Below the pieces are notes generated by a model. The model was not told the origin of the DNA and made no database searches. It saw nothing but the letters and a program-made list of their open reading frames with translations. The translations under genes were made by a program, and so were the position numbers. A stretch of DNA of 64,000 nucleotides from Pseudomonas beijingensis (lineage in GTDB: Bacteria; Pseudomonadota; Gammaproteobacteria; Pseudomonadales; Pseudomonadaceae), in NCBI RefSeq assembly GCF_030687295.1, contig NZ_CP117425.1:1053501-1117500 (forward strand). Reading direction: 5' to 3'. Positions 53,174 through 61,857 of the stretch are shown piece after piece (within the stretch, counting starts at the first letter, position 1; every line of letters begins with the position of its first letter).

Positions 53174-53496
53174 GGGGCCTCGATGTCGGCTTGGTCGATT
53201 TCCACCACGTGGCCGGGGCCGGCGTCGAAGAGCACGTAGAATTCAGCGTTCGGTTTTTTGAACGTCAGTTTCGAGTCGGCACCGAGCTTGCCCGGGACGA
53301 GGATGGTTTCGTCATAACCGATCACGTCCAGGGTCACCCCAGGCGCACCGCTGCCGTCGGAAAAGCCACCGGTGCATTGGATCTGTTCGGCGTCGATGGC
53401 CTTGCACTCGCACATCGGGTTGTGGGCCAGGACGCTGGTGCTTGCGCCTGCGCAGAACAGCAGCGCCAAGCCCTTGGATAAAGCGCGGAAGGTCAT
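53170..53496 (-). CDS. Small secreted Cys-containing protein of the metal operon
   Basis: A 108-residue exported protein: signal MTFRALSKGLALLFCAGAST ending SVLA, then HNPMCECKAIDAEQIQCTGG with three Cys and an N-terminal His, and a domain (APGVTLDVIGYDETILVPGK) that looks like a small beta-sandwich. After signal removal the first residue would be His, an arrangement used for copper binding in some periplasmic proteins; that is inference. No family recognised. Overlaps both neighbours by 4 bases. Confidence 0.65.
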   Translation of the reverse strand: MTFRALSKGLALLFCAGASTSVLAHNPMCECKAIDAEQIQCTGGFSDGSGAPGVTLDVIGYDETILVPGKLGADSKLTFKKPNAEFYVLFDAGPGHVVEIDQADIEAP

Positions 53497-54035
53497 TGTT
53501 TGGGTCCTTGGTTCTTCAGCCAGGCGACGGTGGCCGGGGAGGCCTGGTTCAGGGGAATGGAGGCTTGATGCATCGAACCGTCCCAGCCCTCGAGGGTTAT
53601 CCACAGTTCGGCATCGGGCTGGGTCTTTGGCGGGACCGGCAACAAGGCGCCCATGCGATAGGGCGAGCCAAAGAAAATCACCCCGGCGGCCCGCAGGCTC
53701 CGGGGCTTGCCAATGCGCAGGTAGGTGGCCTTGACCTGGCCGATACAGCTTTGGCACAGGGCCGCGTTGAAGTGCTTCATCGGCCCGGCAGGCCCTTGGA
53801 CCCGTGGGGCTTCGTTGCGAAATTCCGCCAGGCGCAGGCTCCAGGGACCGACCTGGACTTCGCCGACATCCCGTTCGCCAAGCCCGGCATCACCGCGGAA
53901 CAGTGCGGCTTCGGAAAGGTATTTGGGCATGAACCCCAGGGGGATCAGCAGCAGTAACACGTTGAGGTGGAAGCGCCATTTATGCCAGAACAGGCTCAGG
54001 CGCGACGGTGATGACGCAGTATTGGACGGGTTCAC
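53493..54035 (-). CDS. Membrane-anchored CxxC protein of the metal operon
   Basis: A 180-residue protein with one N-terminal membrane helix (HLNVLLLLIPLGFMPKYLSE) and a periplasmic domain containing NAALCQSCIGQVKATYLRIG; CQSC is a CxxC motif, but the surroundings are not thioredoxin-like. It could bind a metal or a thiol partner. Unknown family. Coupled to the PepSY gene upstream (ATGA) and to the small Cys protein downstream. Confidence 0.65.
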   Translation of the reverse strand: MNPSNTASSPSRLSLFWHKWRFHLNVLLLLIPLGFMPKYLSEAALFRGDAGLGERDVGEVQVGPWSLRLAEFRNEAPRVQGPAGPMKHFNAALCQSCIGQVKATYLRIGKPRSLRAAGVIFFGSPYRMGALLPVPPKTQPDAELWITLEGWDGSMHQASIPLNQASPATVAWLKNQGPKQ

Positions 54036-55246
54036 AGGCTGCCCCCCGACGATTCACGGTGGACGGATGGTTGCAGTGCCTGGGCGATTCGAGTGCCACG
54101 GGTGGGTTTCTGGTTACGCTTGAAGGCATTGGCGGTGGCCAGGGCCGTGCGTTTGGTCCAGATCAGCAGCCCGCTGAGGACCATCATGCTCAGGACCAAG
54201 CCGAAGAAGAACCAGATAAGCTTGATCCAGAGGCCGCCGAAATCCCCGGTGTGCAAGGGCCGCATGGATTCGGTGACGAACTCCAGGGTCGTGCGGTCCG
54301 ACAGCAGCCGTGAGGCGGCCACGTCGCCGTTGTAGGGGTTGATGGTGGCGGTCTGGAACATTAGCGGATACCAGCCGCGGCCGCCGATTTCCAGATGGCT
54401 ATAGGCGTTGCTGGGAAGGTTGATGAAGCTCGCTTCCAGTCCGGGGATGCGCTGCTGGGCGATTTCGATGGCCCGGTCCAGGTTCAACTGCGGTGGCGCC
54501 TGGCCGTCAACGGCCAACGGAACGTTTTCACGGGCCACCACCGGGATGACCGGTTCGCTGGAAATGGAGATCTGGTTGTCGCCTAGCAAGGCCTGGATCA
54601 GGAACCAGGTGCCGGTGACGGAGATGACCGCGATGAACCAGATCGACCAGATACCGCTGAGCCGGTGGAAATCACCCCAGAAAATCCGCGCGCCATGGCG
54701 AATCCGCAGGGTCGGACGGAAGAAGCCTTTCCAGAAACGCTTGTAGACCACCAGCCCGGTCACCAGGGACGCGAGCAAGGGCAGGCCCAGGAACGACACC
54801 AGGTACCAGCCCCAGCTGTAGCCGTTGGTGAACGGCACCAGCCACCAGCCATGCAGGGCGCGGGTGAAGGCTTGGAAGTTGAACGTCGGTGCCGAGCCCT
54901 GGATGACGCCGCTGTACGGGTTGACGTAGACCGTGTCGGGGCGCCCGTCGGGGTAGGTCACGCCGACTTCCAAAGCAAAATGCGACTCGTCCGGGCGAAT
55001 GATGCTTTGCACCTGGGTTTGCGGTTGGGCTTGCTTGATCGCGGCGATCACCTGGTCATAGCTGAGCAGCGGGGCATCGTCCGATGGCTTGCTGGCCCGC
55101 ATGTCGGGGTTGGCCAGCCAGACGATCTCCTGGCTGACCACCGCCAGGGTGCCGGTGACGCAGACGATGAGCACGAAGAACCAGATGGGCAAGGCCAGCC
55201 AGCTATGGACCAGGAACCAGAGTTTGGAGCGGGATTTCTTCGACAT
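54032..55246 (-). CDS. PepSY-associated membrane protein (reductase-like)
   Basis: A 404-residue inner-membrane protein with four helices and PepSY domains. LWFLVHSWLALPIWFFVLIV, FWGDFHRLSGIWSIWFIAVI and FTRALHGWWLVPFTNGYSWG carry the conserved His residues thought to bind haem in the FpvG/PepSY_TM reductase group. First gene of an eight-gene operon on the minus strand; a role in reducing metal or metal-chelate complexes before import is inference. The ribosome-binding site is weak. Confidence 0.85.
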   Translation of the reverse strand: MSKKSRSKLWFLVHSWLALPIWFFVLIVCVTGTLAVVSQEIVWLANPDMRASKPSDDAPLLSYDQVIAAIKQAQPQTQVQSIIRPDESHFALEVGVTYPDGRPDTVYVNPYSGVIQGSAPTFNFQAFTRALHGWWLVPFTNGYSWGWYLVSFLGLPLLASLVTGLVVYKRFWKGFFRPTLRIRHGARIFWGDFHRLSGIWSIWFIAVISVTGTWFLIQALLGDNQISISSEPVIPVVARENVPLAVDGQAPPQLNLDRAIEIAQQRIPGLEASFINLPSNAYSHLEIGGRGWYPLMFQTATINPYNGDVAASRLLSDRTTLEFVTESMRPLHTGDFGGLWIKLIWFFFGLVLSMMVLSGLLIWTKRTALATANAFKRNQKPTRGTRIAQALQPSVHRESSGGSL

Positions 55247-55429
55247 GATTGAACGTCTTGATTCGATGAAAGGTTCCGTATTACGGGCTTCGCAACACCG
55301 TGAACCGAAAAAAGCAGACCGTGGCTTTTGCCGACGCGGCCTGCTGCATCTAATTAAGACGAACGAGCGATCGCAATCCTGAAGGGGAAGATGAAAGAAA
55401 ATGTTTCGCGTTTAGTTTCGGTGTCTTTT

Positions 55430-55457
55430 GTGGCCAGGGAGCAAACCCCCTAGCCAC
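55430..55457. repeat. Degenerate REP hairpin
   Basis: GTGGCCAGGG and CCCCCTAGCCAC form an imperfect hairpin resembling a decayed REP. It lies between the VOC gene end and the start region of the metal operon. No Zur-type palindrome was recognised in 55247-55465. Confidence 0.55.
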
Positions 55458-55465
55458 AGGAACGG

Positions 55466-55924
55466 TCAGCCTTGTTGAAACATCTCCCTGGCCCGTTGCT
55501 CGATCTGTTCCTGGCTCAGGTCCTCCTTGTGTGTCGCGAGGAACCACAGGTGCCCATAGGGATCCTTCAAAGTGCCGGTGCGATCTCCGTAGAACTGGTC
55601 CTTGACCTCGGAAATCACCGTGCCACCGGCGGCAATGGCCTGGGCAAATGCGCTGTCCACGTCCTCGACATATAGATGTAAGCCGACCGATGGCGATTGG
55701 TCCGGGTTACTCAGGGGGCCTTGATCGCAAGGGGTGCCGAGCATGATCGGATAACCGTTGATCCGCAGTTCGGCATGCCCGATGCCCCCGTCCGGCATGG
55801 CCAGGCGCATGACCTCGGTGGCATTGAAGGCTTTTTTGTAGAAGTCGATGGCTTCGGCAGCTTTTTGAATGCCCAGGTAGGGGGTGATGTTATGGAAACC
55901 TTCGGGAATGGCATTGACGCCCAT
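55466..55924 (-). CDS. VOC family (PhnB-like) protein
   Basis: A 152-residue glyoxalase-fold protein: NITPYLGIQKAAEAIDFYKK, GIGHAELRINGYPIMLGTPC and DPYGHLWFLATHKEDLSQEQ, the PhnB-like group of VOC proteins. Enzymatic role unknown. The ATG at 55924 follows AAAAGGAGAAACGTC, and upstream sequence in the longer frame overlaps soxR in another frame and is not native. Confidence 0.88.
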   Translation of the reverse strand: MGVNAIPEGFHNITPYLGIQKAAEAIDFYKKAFNATEVMRLAMPDGGIGHAELRINGYPIMLGTPCDQGPLSNPDQSPSVGLHLYVEDVDSAFAQAIAAGGTVISEVKDQFYGDRTGTLKDPYGHLWFLATHKEDLSQEQIEQRAREMFQQG

Positions 55925-56027
55925 GACGTTTCTCCTTTTGTTATGGAGGCGAAGAGAGTCTTCGTCGATTTGCGCCTTTCCACTATAGGCCAGCGACTCT
56001 GGCTGGGCGCGGGGGCCGACGAACGCT

Positions 56028-56480
56028 TCACGGTTGTTCCAGTAGATGTGCCCCCGGCCCGTGTTGGCCCAATACGTCGCCCTGATTGCGCAGCGGACAC
56101 GCTTCCATCGACAGGCATCCGCAGCCGATGCAGCCGTTGAGTCGATCACGCAGCGCCACCAATTGGTTAATGCGCTCGTCCAGGTCCCGGCTCCATTGCG
56201 CCGACAAGGTCTGCCAGTCGGCGGCCGTCGGGGCGCGGTTGTCTGGCAGGTTGTTTAACGCTTCGCCGATTTCCGCCAAGGGAATGCCCAGGCGCTGGGC
56301 GACCTTGATCAGCGCCACGCGACGCAATACCGCCCGTGGGTAACGACGCTGATTACCCGGGTTACGCGTGCTTTTGATCAGCCCCTTGGATTCGTAGAAG
56401 TGCAGGGCCGTGACCGTCACGCCGCTGCGGGCGGCCACTTGGCCGACGGTGAGCTCCTTGTGGATATCGATCTGCGTCAT
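56028..56480 (-). CDS. soxR: Redox-sensitive transcriptional activator SoxR
   Basis: A 150-residue MerR-family regulator: HTH ([20 protein letters not shown]), [20 protein letters not shown] and the [2Fe-2S] site [14 protein letters not shown] with four Cys. Oxidation by redox-cycling compounds activates it. In Pseudomonas SoxR controls a few exporters and monooxygenases directly, without SoxS. Its target promoter is seen in the divergent region. Confidence 0.95.
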   Translation of the reverse strand: MTQIDIHKELTVGQVAARSGVTVTALHFYESKGLIKSTRNPGNQRRYPRAVLRRVALIKVAQRLGIPLAEIGEALNNLPDNRAPTAADWQTLSAQWSRDLDERINQLVALRDRLNGCIGCGCLSMEACPLRNQGDVLGQHGPGAHLLEQP

Positions 56481-56496
56481 CGTTTCAATTCACTGC

Positions 56497-56527
56497 TTGA
56501 CCTCAAGTTAACTAGAGGTTTTACCCT
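56497..56527 (+). promoter_or_regulatory. SoxR-controlled promoter
   Basis: TTGACC (56497-56502) and TACCCT (56522-56527) are separated by 19 bases, the stretched spacer of MerR-type promoters. The spacer holds CCTCAAGTTAACTAGAGG, which differs from the canonical SoxR palindrome (CCTCAAGTTAACTTGAGG) at one base. It points at the monooxygenase gene at 56577. Confidence 0.85.
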
Positions 56528-56576
56528 GCATGCTTTCGGATCGCAAGATCCGACTTACCTGCATAGGGGACCTTTC

Positions 56577-56942
56577 ATGCAATCGCCAAGGAACAATCGC
56601 AGTTTCACCCAACTGATGGAGTTCGACATCGAACCTCAATGGCAGCACGCGCTGGTCACCGCCTTGTCGGAGCAGACCGAGCGCCTGGCCCGGGACCACC
56701 AGGGGTTCCTGAGTGCCAGTATCCAGGCCAGCGACGACGGTCGGCGTGTGCTCAATTATTTGCAGTGGCAAACCCGCGAGGCCGGCGAGGCGGCGCTTCG
56801 AAGTTTCGAAAGTGGCGAGCAGGATTTCTGGCAACTGATCCAGGCTCACCGAGCCAGAGCCGTGACGTTCGGTTCGTTCCAGGTGTTGCGCAACATCGAG
56901 CGCAGCCTGGACAACGCGCTGCAGTGCCAGTTGGTCGATTAA
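56577..56942 (+). CDS. Antibiotic biosynthesis monooxygenase (ABM) family protein
   Basis: A 121-residue dimeric alpha/beta-barrel-type protein: FDIEPQWQHALVTALSEQTE, HQGFLSASIQASDDGRRVLN and YLQWQTREAGEAALRSF, the ABM pattern; such proteins oxidise quinones/aromatic compounds or bind haem. The ATG at 56577 has AGGGGAC upstream. The SoxR-type promoter in front makes it a probable member of the SoxR regulon, as in P. aeruginosa. Confidence 0.88.
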   Translation: MQSPRNNRSFTQLMEFDIEPQWQHALVTALSEQTERLARDHQGFLSASIQASDDGRRVLNYLQWQTREAGEAALRSFESGEQDFWQLIQAHRARAVTFGSFQVLRNIERSLDNALQCQLVD

Positions 56943-57058
56943 GCGAAGCGGCTGATCCAGGCAGGCAATACCCACTATCGAGAGGGTTGATTTCTGCCGC
57001 GCAGGGCCGGCGGGTAGCCTTTGTTCATCGCCCAACTCCAGAACACCGGACACTCGCC

Positions 57059-57325
57059 ATGAACCGTACCCTTGCCGTTTTGTTGCTCTTGACCGCCACC
57101 CTCCTGGGCGGCTGCGCCAGCTCTTCCCCGGAGCTGCGCCCCTACACCGCCGATGAGACCCGCGAGCTGGCCCTTGAAGCCTTGAATCGCCGTGGCCTGT
57201 CGTTCGAGGAATACCACGCGAAAAAAGCCGAGCTGCTTGGCTCGTCGCAGAAAAACGTGGGGTTCGACGATCAGGGCCAGATGAGTGCCGAGCAGGTCGT
57301 GCAACAGCCTGGCCGGTCCAGCTGA
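57059..57325 (+). CDS. Small lipoprotein
   Basis: An 88-residue predicted lipoprotein: MNRTLAVLLLLTATLLGGCA (lipobox LLGGC), then a helical, charged domain (DETRELALEALNRRGLSFEE, YHAKKAELLGSSQKN). Function unknown. The 57340-57428 gap upstream of the LysE gene shows nothing. Confidence 0.75.
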   Translation: MNRTLAVLLLLTATLLGGCASSSPELRPYTADETRELALEALNRRGLSFEEYHAKKAELLGSSQKNVGFDDQGQMSAEQVVQQPGRSS

Positions 57326-57428
57326 GGGACTGTACCGCTCAAAGTTTTGCCCAACTGTCCGTGGGTTTGGGTCAGGACGTGGGGTAGGGTCATGACTTGA
57401 CTGACTGCCCCTGATGGACTGACCTGAC

Positions 57429-58043
57429 ATGACCCTTTCGCTTGACCTGCTGCTGGGCTTCGCCCTGTTTGCCTTGGTGACTTCGATCACGCCAGGCCCT
57501 AACAACACCATGTTGTTGGCCTCGGGTGTCAATTTCGGTTTCAACCGCACCATTCCGCACATGCTGGGTATTACCTGCGGCTTCTTTTCTCTGGTGCTGG
57601 CGGTGGGCCTTGGCCTGGGCGCGGTGTTCCAGACTTATCCACTGCTCTATACCGCGTTGCGCTACATCGGCGCGGCGTACCTGTTGTACCTGGCGTGGAA
57701 AATAGCCCACTCCGGTCCGGTTTCGGAAGGTCAGCCGGGGAACAATACGCCGATCAGTTATTGGGGCGCGGCGGCGTTCCAATGGGTCAATCCCAAGGCC
57801 TGGATCATGGCCATTGGCGCCATTAGTACCTACACGCCACTCCAGGGTTATTTCTTCAATGTGCTGGTGATTGCGGCGGTGTTTGCCTTGATCAACCTGC
57901 CAAGCGTGAGCCTGTGGGTGGTGTGCGGCAGCCTGTTGCGCAACCTGTTGCGTGATCGTCGCTGGCTGCGTCTGTTCAACTGGGGCATGGCGCTGCTGTT
58001 GGTCGCTTCGATGTATCCGTTGTTGCTCGAAAGCATCAGTTGA
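57429..58043 (+). CDS. LysE family translocator
   Basis: A 204-residue inner-membrane exporter with five or six helices and the motif TPGPNNTMLLASGVNFGFNR near the N-terminus, then FQWVNPKAWIMAIGAIS. LysE/RhtB-type proteins export amino acids or related compounds; substrate unknown. Confidence 0.9.
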   Translation: MTLSLDLLLGFALFALVTSITPGPNNTMLLASGVNFGFNRTIPHMLGITCGFFSLVLAVGLGLGAVFQTYPLLYTALRYIGAAYLLYLAWKIAHSGPVSEGQPGNNTPISYWGAAAFQWVNPKAWIMAIGAISTYTPLQGYFFNVLVIAAVFALINLPSVSLWVVCGSLLRNLLRDRRWLRLFNWGMALLLVASMYPLLLESIS

Positions 58044-58202
58044 GGGCTGAGCTTCGACGCGATGCCTGCTAAGCTCGCTGTTCAGGAGCGTTCCTACGCA
58101 CTTTTAAACGAAGTCCGACTTCTTTAAGGTCTTCGATCAGGTATTGCTAGTCTCGAACCCAACGAGGGCGCCTGATCCCGGAGCAGGCTCTGCGAGTTTC
58201 CT

Positions 58203-59369
58203 ATGAATAAACGTCCTTTGTATTTCGATTACGCCGCCACCACGCCGGTGGATGAGCGAGTCATCCGGGTCATGGTCGAGTGTCTGGGCTTTGACGGCAA
58301 CTTTGGCAACCCGGCTTCCAGTTCCCATGCCTTCGGCCAGGAGGCCCGGCGCTCGGTGGAGCGTGCCCGCCAACAGGTGGCGCAATTGGTGGGAGCCCAG
58401 CCCGAACAGATCGTCTGGACGTCCGGCGCCACCGAATCCAATAACCTGGCCCTCAAGGGCGTGGCCCAGGCACGCAGTGGTTGCGCCGGCCATGTCATCA
58501 CCAGCCTGATCGAGCACAAGGCGATTCTCGATACGGCGCGCCAGCTCGAGGAAAGTGGCGTCGCGGTTACCTGGCTGGCGCCGGACGCCGAGGGGCTGAT
58601 CAGTCCGCAAGCGGTTCGCGAGGCGTTGCGCGAAGACACGTTCCTGGTCTCGCTGATGTTGGTGAACAACGAGCTGGGCACCGTCAACGACGTCATCGCC
58701 ATTGGCGAGATCGTTCGCGAGCACGGGGCGCTGTTCCATGTGGACGCGGCCCAGGGCGCCGGCAAGGTGCAGATCGATCTGTCTCGCTGGCCGGTGGACC
58801 TGATGTCTTTTTCCGCGCATAAAATCTACGGCCCCAAGGGCATCGGTGCGCTTTACGTCGGCGACCGTGCCCGGCCACGGCTGTCGGCGCAGATTCATGG
58901 CGGCGGGCATGAAGGCGGTTTGCGTTCCGGGACCCTGGCGACCCATCAGATTGCAGCCATGGGTGCTGCATTCGAATTGGCCGCCACGGCATTCGACGAA
59001 GAACTCGCTAAAATCGCCCGGTTGCGCAATCGTTTGCTCGAGCCGCTGCTGGCGATGCCCGGTGTGCGGATGAACGGCAGTGCGAGCCGCCGGATCCCCC
59101 ATACGCTGAGCCTGACGTTCAACGAAGGCGAGTTCAACCCGGCGACCTTGGGCGCATCGATTGCATTTTCCGCGACCTCGGCCTGCAATTCAGCGCAGAA
59201 CACTCCGTCCCACGTGCTGCTGGCCCTGGGGCACGATGCCCGTGCCGCCGGTCGAACCATTCGCTTGAGCCTGGGACGCTTTACCACCGAGCAGGATATC
59301 GACGAGGCGGTGCGGCTGATCAAGGCGGCGTGCGCGACTGCGCCGGCGTTCTGGGCCACGACCCCCTAA
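58203..59369 (+). CDS. Cysteine desulfurase family (class V aminotransferase)
   Basis: A 388-residue PLP enzyme of the NifS/IscS branch: YFDYAATTPVDERVIRVM, SGATESNNLALKG, HVDAAQGAGKVQIDLSRWPV (Asp/Gln for PLP), SFSAHKIYGPKGIGALYVG (PLP Lys), HGGGHEGGLRSGT, and SATSACNSAQNTPSHVLLAL with the catalytic Cys in a sequence that differs from IscS (SACTS). It stands apart from isc genes, so it may serve a specialised sulfur donation; this is inference. Confidence 0.87.
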   Translation: MNKRPLYFDYAATTPVDERVIRVMVECLGFDGNFGNPASSSHAFGQEARRSVERARQQVAQLVGAQPEQIVWTSGATESNNLALKGVAQARSGCAGHVITSLIEHKAILDTARQLEESGVAVTWLAPDAEGLISPQAVREALREDTFLVSLMLVNNELGTVNDVIAIGEIVREHGALFHVDAAQGAGKVQIDLSRWPVDLMSFSAHKIYGPKGIGALYVGDRARPRLSAQIHGGGHEGGLRSGTLATHQIAAMGAAFELAATAFDEELAKIARLRNRLLEPLLAMPGVRMNGSASRRIPHTLSLTFNEGEFNPATLGASIAFSATSACNSAQNTPSHVLLALGHDARAAGRTIRLSLGRFTTEQDIDEAVRLIKAACATAPAFWATTP

Positions 59370-59414
59370 GCCGAATTCGGCATCGAACAACAATATCAAC
59401 GAGCAGGAGAAACA

Positions 59415-61223
59415 ATGAGCACCGAGCCTTTGCCCCACGGACTGGTTCCCCAGCGCCTGGCCCGAATCCGCCAACTGATGAGCCGAGAGGGTATTCACGC
59501 GCTGCTGGTGCCATCGGCCGACCCGCACCTGTCCGAATACTTGCCGGGCTATTGGCAGGGGCGGCAGTGGTTGTCGGGCTTCCATGGTTCGGTGGGTACC
59601 TTGATCGTGACCGGCAGTTTCGCCGGTGTCTGGGCCGACAGTCGTTATTGGGAACAGGCCACCAAGGAGCTGGAGGGCAGCGGTATCGAGCTGGTCAAGC
59701 TGATTCCAGGCCAGCCCGGCCCCTTGGACTGGCTGGCCGAACAAACGCCTGAAGGCGGGGTGGTTGCGGTCGACGGTGCGGTCATGGCCGTGGCATCGGC
59801 CCGCACCCTGGGCGGCAAGCTCGCGGAGCGCGGCGCGCGGTTGCGCACCGACATCGACCTGCTCAAGGAAGTCTGGACTGATCGCCCAAGCTTGCCGGAT
59901 CAACCGGTCTACGCCCATTTGCCACCCCAGGCGACCGTCAGCCGCGTCGAAAAACTCGCCAAGTTGCGCGAGTCCCTCCAGGAGCGAGGTGCCGATTGGC
60001 ATTTCATCGCCACGCTGGATGACATCGCCTGGTTGTTCAACCTGCGCGGTGCGGATGTGTCATTCAACCCCGTGTTCGTTTCCTTTGCCTTGATCAGCCA
60101 GCAACAAGCAACGCTGTTCGTGGCCCTGGACAAGGTTGACGCAGCGCTGCGTGCCGTTCTGGAGCAGGACGGCGTGACCCTGCGCGATTACAGCGAAGCC
60201 GCCGCCGCGTTGCGTGAAGTGCCGGACGGCGCGAGCCTGCAGATCGATCCGGCGCGGGTGACGGTCGGCTTGCTGGATAACCTGGGCAGCGGCGTGAAAT
60301 GGGTCGAAGGGCTCAATCCAACGACGCTGGCCAAGTCCCGCAAAAGCCTGGCCGACGCCGAGCACATTCGTCGGGCCATGGAGCAGGACGGCGCGGCGCT
60401 CTGTGAATTCTTCGCCTGGCTGGAAGGGGCTTGGGGGCGTGAGCGCATCACCGAGCTGACCATCGACGAGCACCTGACTGCCGCTCGCACGCGTCGGCCG
60501 GACTTTGTCTCCCTGAGTTTCAACACCATCGCTGCCTTTAACGCCAACGGCGCGATGCCCCATTACCACGCCACGGAAGAGGCCCACGCGGTCATTGAAG
60601 GTGATGGCCTGTTGCTGATCGACTCCGGGGGCCAGTACCTGGGGGGCACCACTGACATCACCCGCATGGTGCCAGTCGGAACACCCACCGCCGAGCAAAA
60701 ACGTGACTGCACCCGCGTGCTCAAGGGGGTGATTGCCCTGTCCCGGGCCAAATTTCCGCGGGGCATTCTTTCGCCCTTGCTCGATGCCATCGCCCGTGCG
60801 CCGATCTGGGCGGAGCACGTCGATTACGGCCACGGCACCGGTCATGGCGTTGGCTATTTCCTCAATGTCCACGAAGGCCCGCAGGTGGTTGCCTATCAAG
60901 CCGCTGCCGCGCCGCAAACGGCGATGCAGGCCGGCATGATCACCTCGATCGAACCGGGCACTTATCGTCCCGGCCGCTGGGGTGTGCGCATCGAGAACCT
61001 GGTGTTGAACCGTGAAGCCGGAAGCAGCGAGTTCGGCGAGTTCCTTGAGTTCGAAACCCTGACCCTGTGCCCGATCGACACCCGCTGCCTGGAGCCTTCG
61101 CTGCTGACCCAGGATGAAAAAGACTGGTTCAACGCCTACCACGCCGAGGTTCAGCGTCGGTTGAGTCCGTTGCTGGACGGTGACGCGTTGCAGTGGCTCA
61201 ACACTCGAACGATGGCGATTTGA
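59415..61223 (+). CDS. Xaa-Pro aminopeptidase (M24B) family protein
   Basis: A 602-residue metallopeptidase, long form with two N-terminal creatinase-like domains and a C-terminal pita-bread domain. Metal ligands appear as LLIDSGGQYLGGTTDITRMV (two Asp), GHGTGHGVGYFLNVHEGPQV (His) and MITSIEPGTYRPGRWGVRIE (two Glu). It removes N-terminal residues preceding Pro. The ATG has AGGAGAAACA before it. Separate transcription unit or read-through from the desulfurase gene. Confidence 0.93.
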   Translation: MSTEPLPHGLVPQRLARIRQLMSREGIHALLVPSADPHLSEYLPGYWQGRQWLSGFHGSVGTLIVTGSFAGVWADSRYWEQATKELEGSGIELVKLIPGQPGPLDWLAEQTPEGGVVAVDGAVMAVASARTLGGKLAERGARLRTDIDLLKEVWTDRPSLPDQPVYAHLPPQATVSRVEKLAKLRESLQERGADWHFIATLDDIAWLFNLRGADVSFNPVFVSFALISQQQATLFVALDKVDAALRAVLEQDGVTLRDYSEAAAALREVPDGASLQIDPARVTVGLLDNLGSGVKWVEGLNPTTLAKSRKSLADAEHIRRAMEQDGAALCEFFAWLEGAWGRERITELTIDEHLTAARTRRPDFVSLSFNTIAAFNANGAMPHYHATEEAHAVIEGDGLLLIDSGGQYLGGTTDITRMVPVGTPTAEQKRDCTRVLKGVIALSRAKFPRGILSPLLDAIARAPIWAEHVDYGHGTGHGVGYFLNVHEGPQVVAYQAAAAPQTAMQAGMITSIEPGTYRPGRWGVRIENLVLNREAGSSEFGEFLEFETLTLCPIDTRCLEPSLLTQDEKDWFNAYHAEVQRRLSPLLDGDALQWLNTRTMAI

Positions 61224-61232
61224 GGTAGAGGA

Positions 61233-61823
61233 TCAGGCGAGGGCTTCACGGACGAAGTCCAGCCGATCCTGGCCGAAGAACAGCTCGTCGCCGACAAACA
61301 TGCTCGGGGCGCCGAACACGCCTCGTCCGATGGCTGCTTCGGTGGCGCTCTTGAGGGCTTGCTTGACCTGCTCGTCGTTCGTCAGGGCCAGCACAGAGTC
61401 GGCGTCGAAACCGCCTTCGTTCAGGACCGCTGCGACAGTCGCCGGGTCATTGAGGTTGCGGGCGTCCACCCAAAAGGCGCGGAACAGGCAATCGACGAAG
61501 GCCTCGAAGCGTTCGGGATGGCGCAGTTGCATGCCGGTCACCGCGCGCATCAGCAGCAGTGTATTGATGGGGAAGTGTGGATTGAACTGGAAGGCGACGC
61601 CGTAGCGTTTGGCGAAGCGATTCAGGTCCTTGAACAGGTAAGGGTTCTTGGCCGGCACGGTCGCCGGCGATGCGTTGCCGGTTGCCTTGAAGACGCCGCC
61701 CAGTAACATTGGGCGATAGATCAACTGGGCGTTTGTCTGTGTACACAGCGTCGGCAACTGGGTATAGGCCAGGTACGTGGTCGGGCTGCCGAGGTCGAAG
61801 TAAAACTCCACCGATTTGCTCAT
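61233..61823 (-). CDS. 2-hydroxychromene-2-carboxylate isomerase (DsbA/GST-kappa fold)
   Basis: A 196-residue protein: KSVEFYFDLGSPTTYLAYTQ, IYRPMLLGGVFKATGNASPA, and GVFGAPSMFVGDELFFGQDR, the HCCA-isomerase pattern. These glutathione-dependent enzymes isomerise cis/trans intermediates of naphthalene-type degradation and act on other substrates. No other aromatic catabolic genes lie nearby. It precedes an SDR gene transcribed in the same direction upstream (35 bases apart). Confidence 0.9.
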   Translation of the reverse strand: MSKSVEFYFDLGSPTTYLAYTQLPTLCTQTNAQLIYRPMLLGGVFKATGNASPATVPAKNPYLFKDLNRFAKRYGVAFQFNPHFPINTLLLMRAVTGMQLRHPERFEAFVDCLFRAFWVDARNLNDPATVAAVLNEGGFDADSVLALTNDEQVKQALKSATEAAIGRGVFGAPSMFVGDELFFGQDRLDFVREALA

Positions 61824-61857
61824 GGTATCTGCTCTCTTGTTGTTGTGAGGGGAGGGG

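Noticed and set aside
55247..55465. Zur box for the metal operon
   Set aside because: I looked for an AT-rich GTTATA-type palindrome and found none convincing; the regulator remains unknown.
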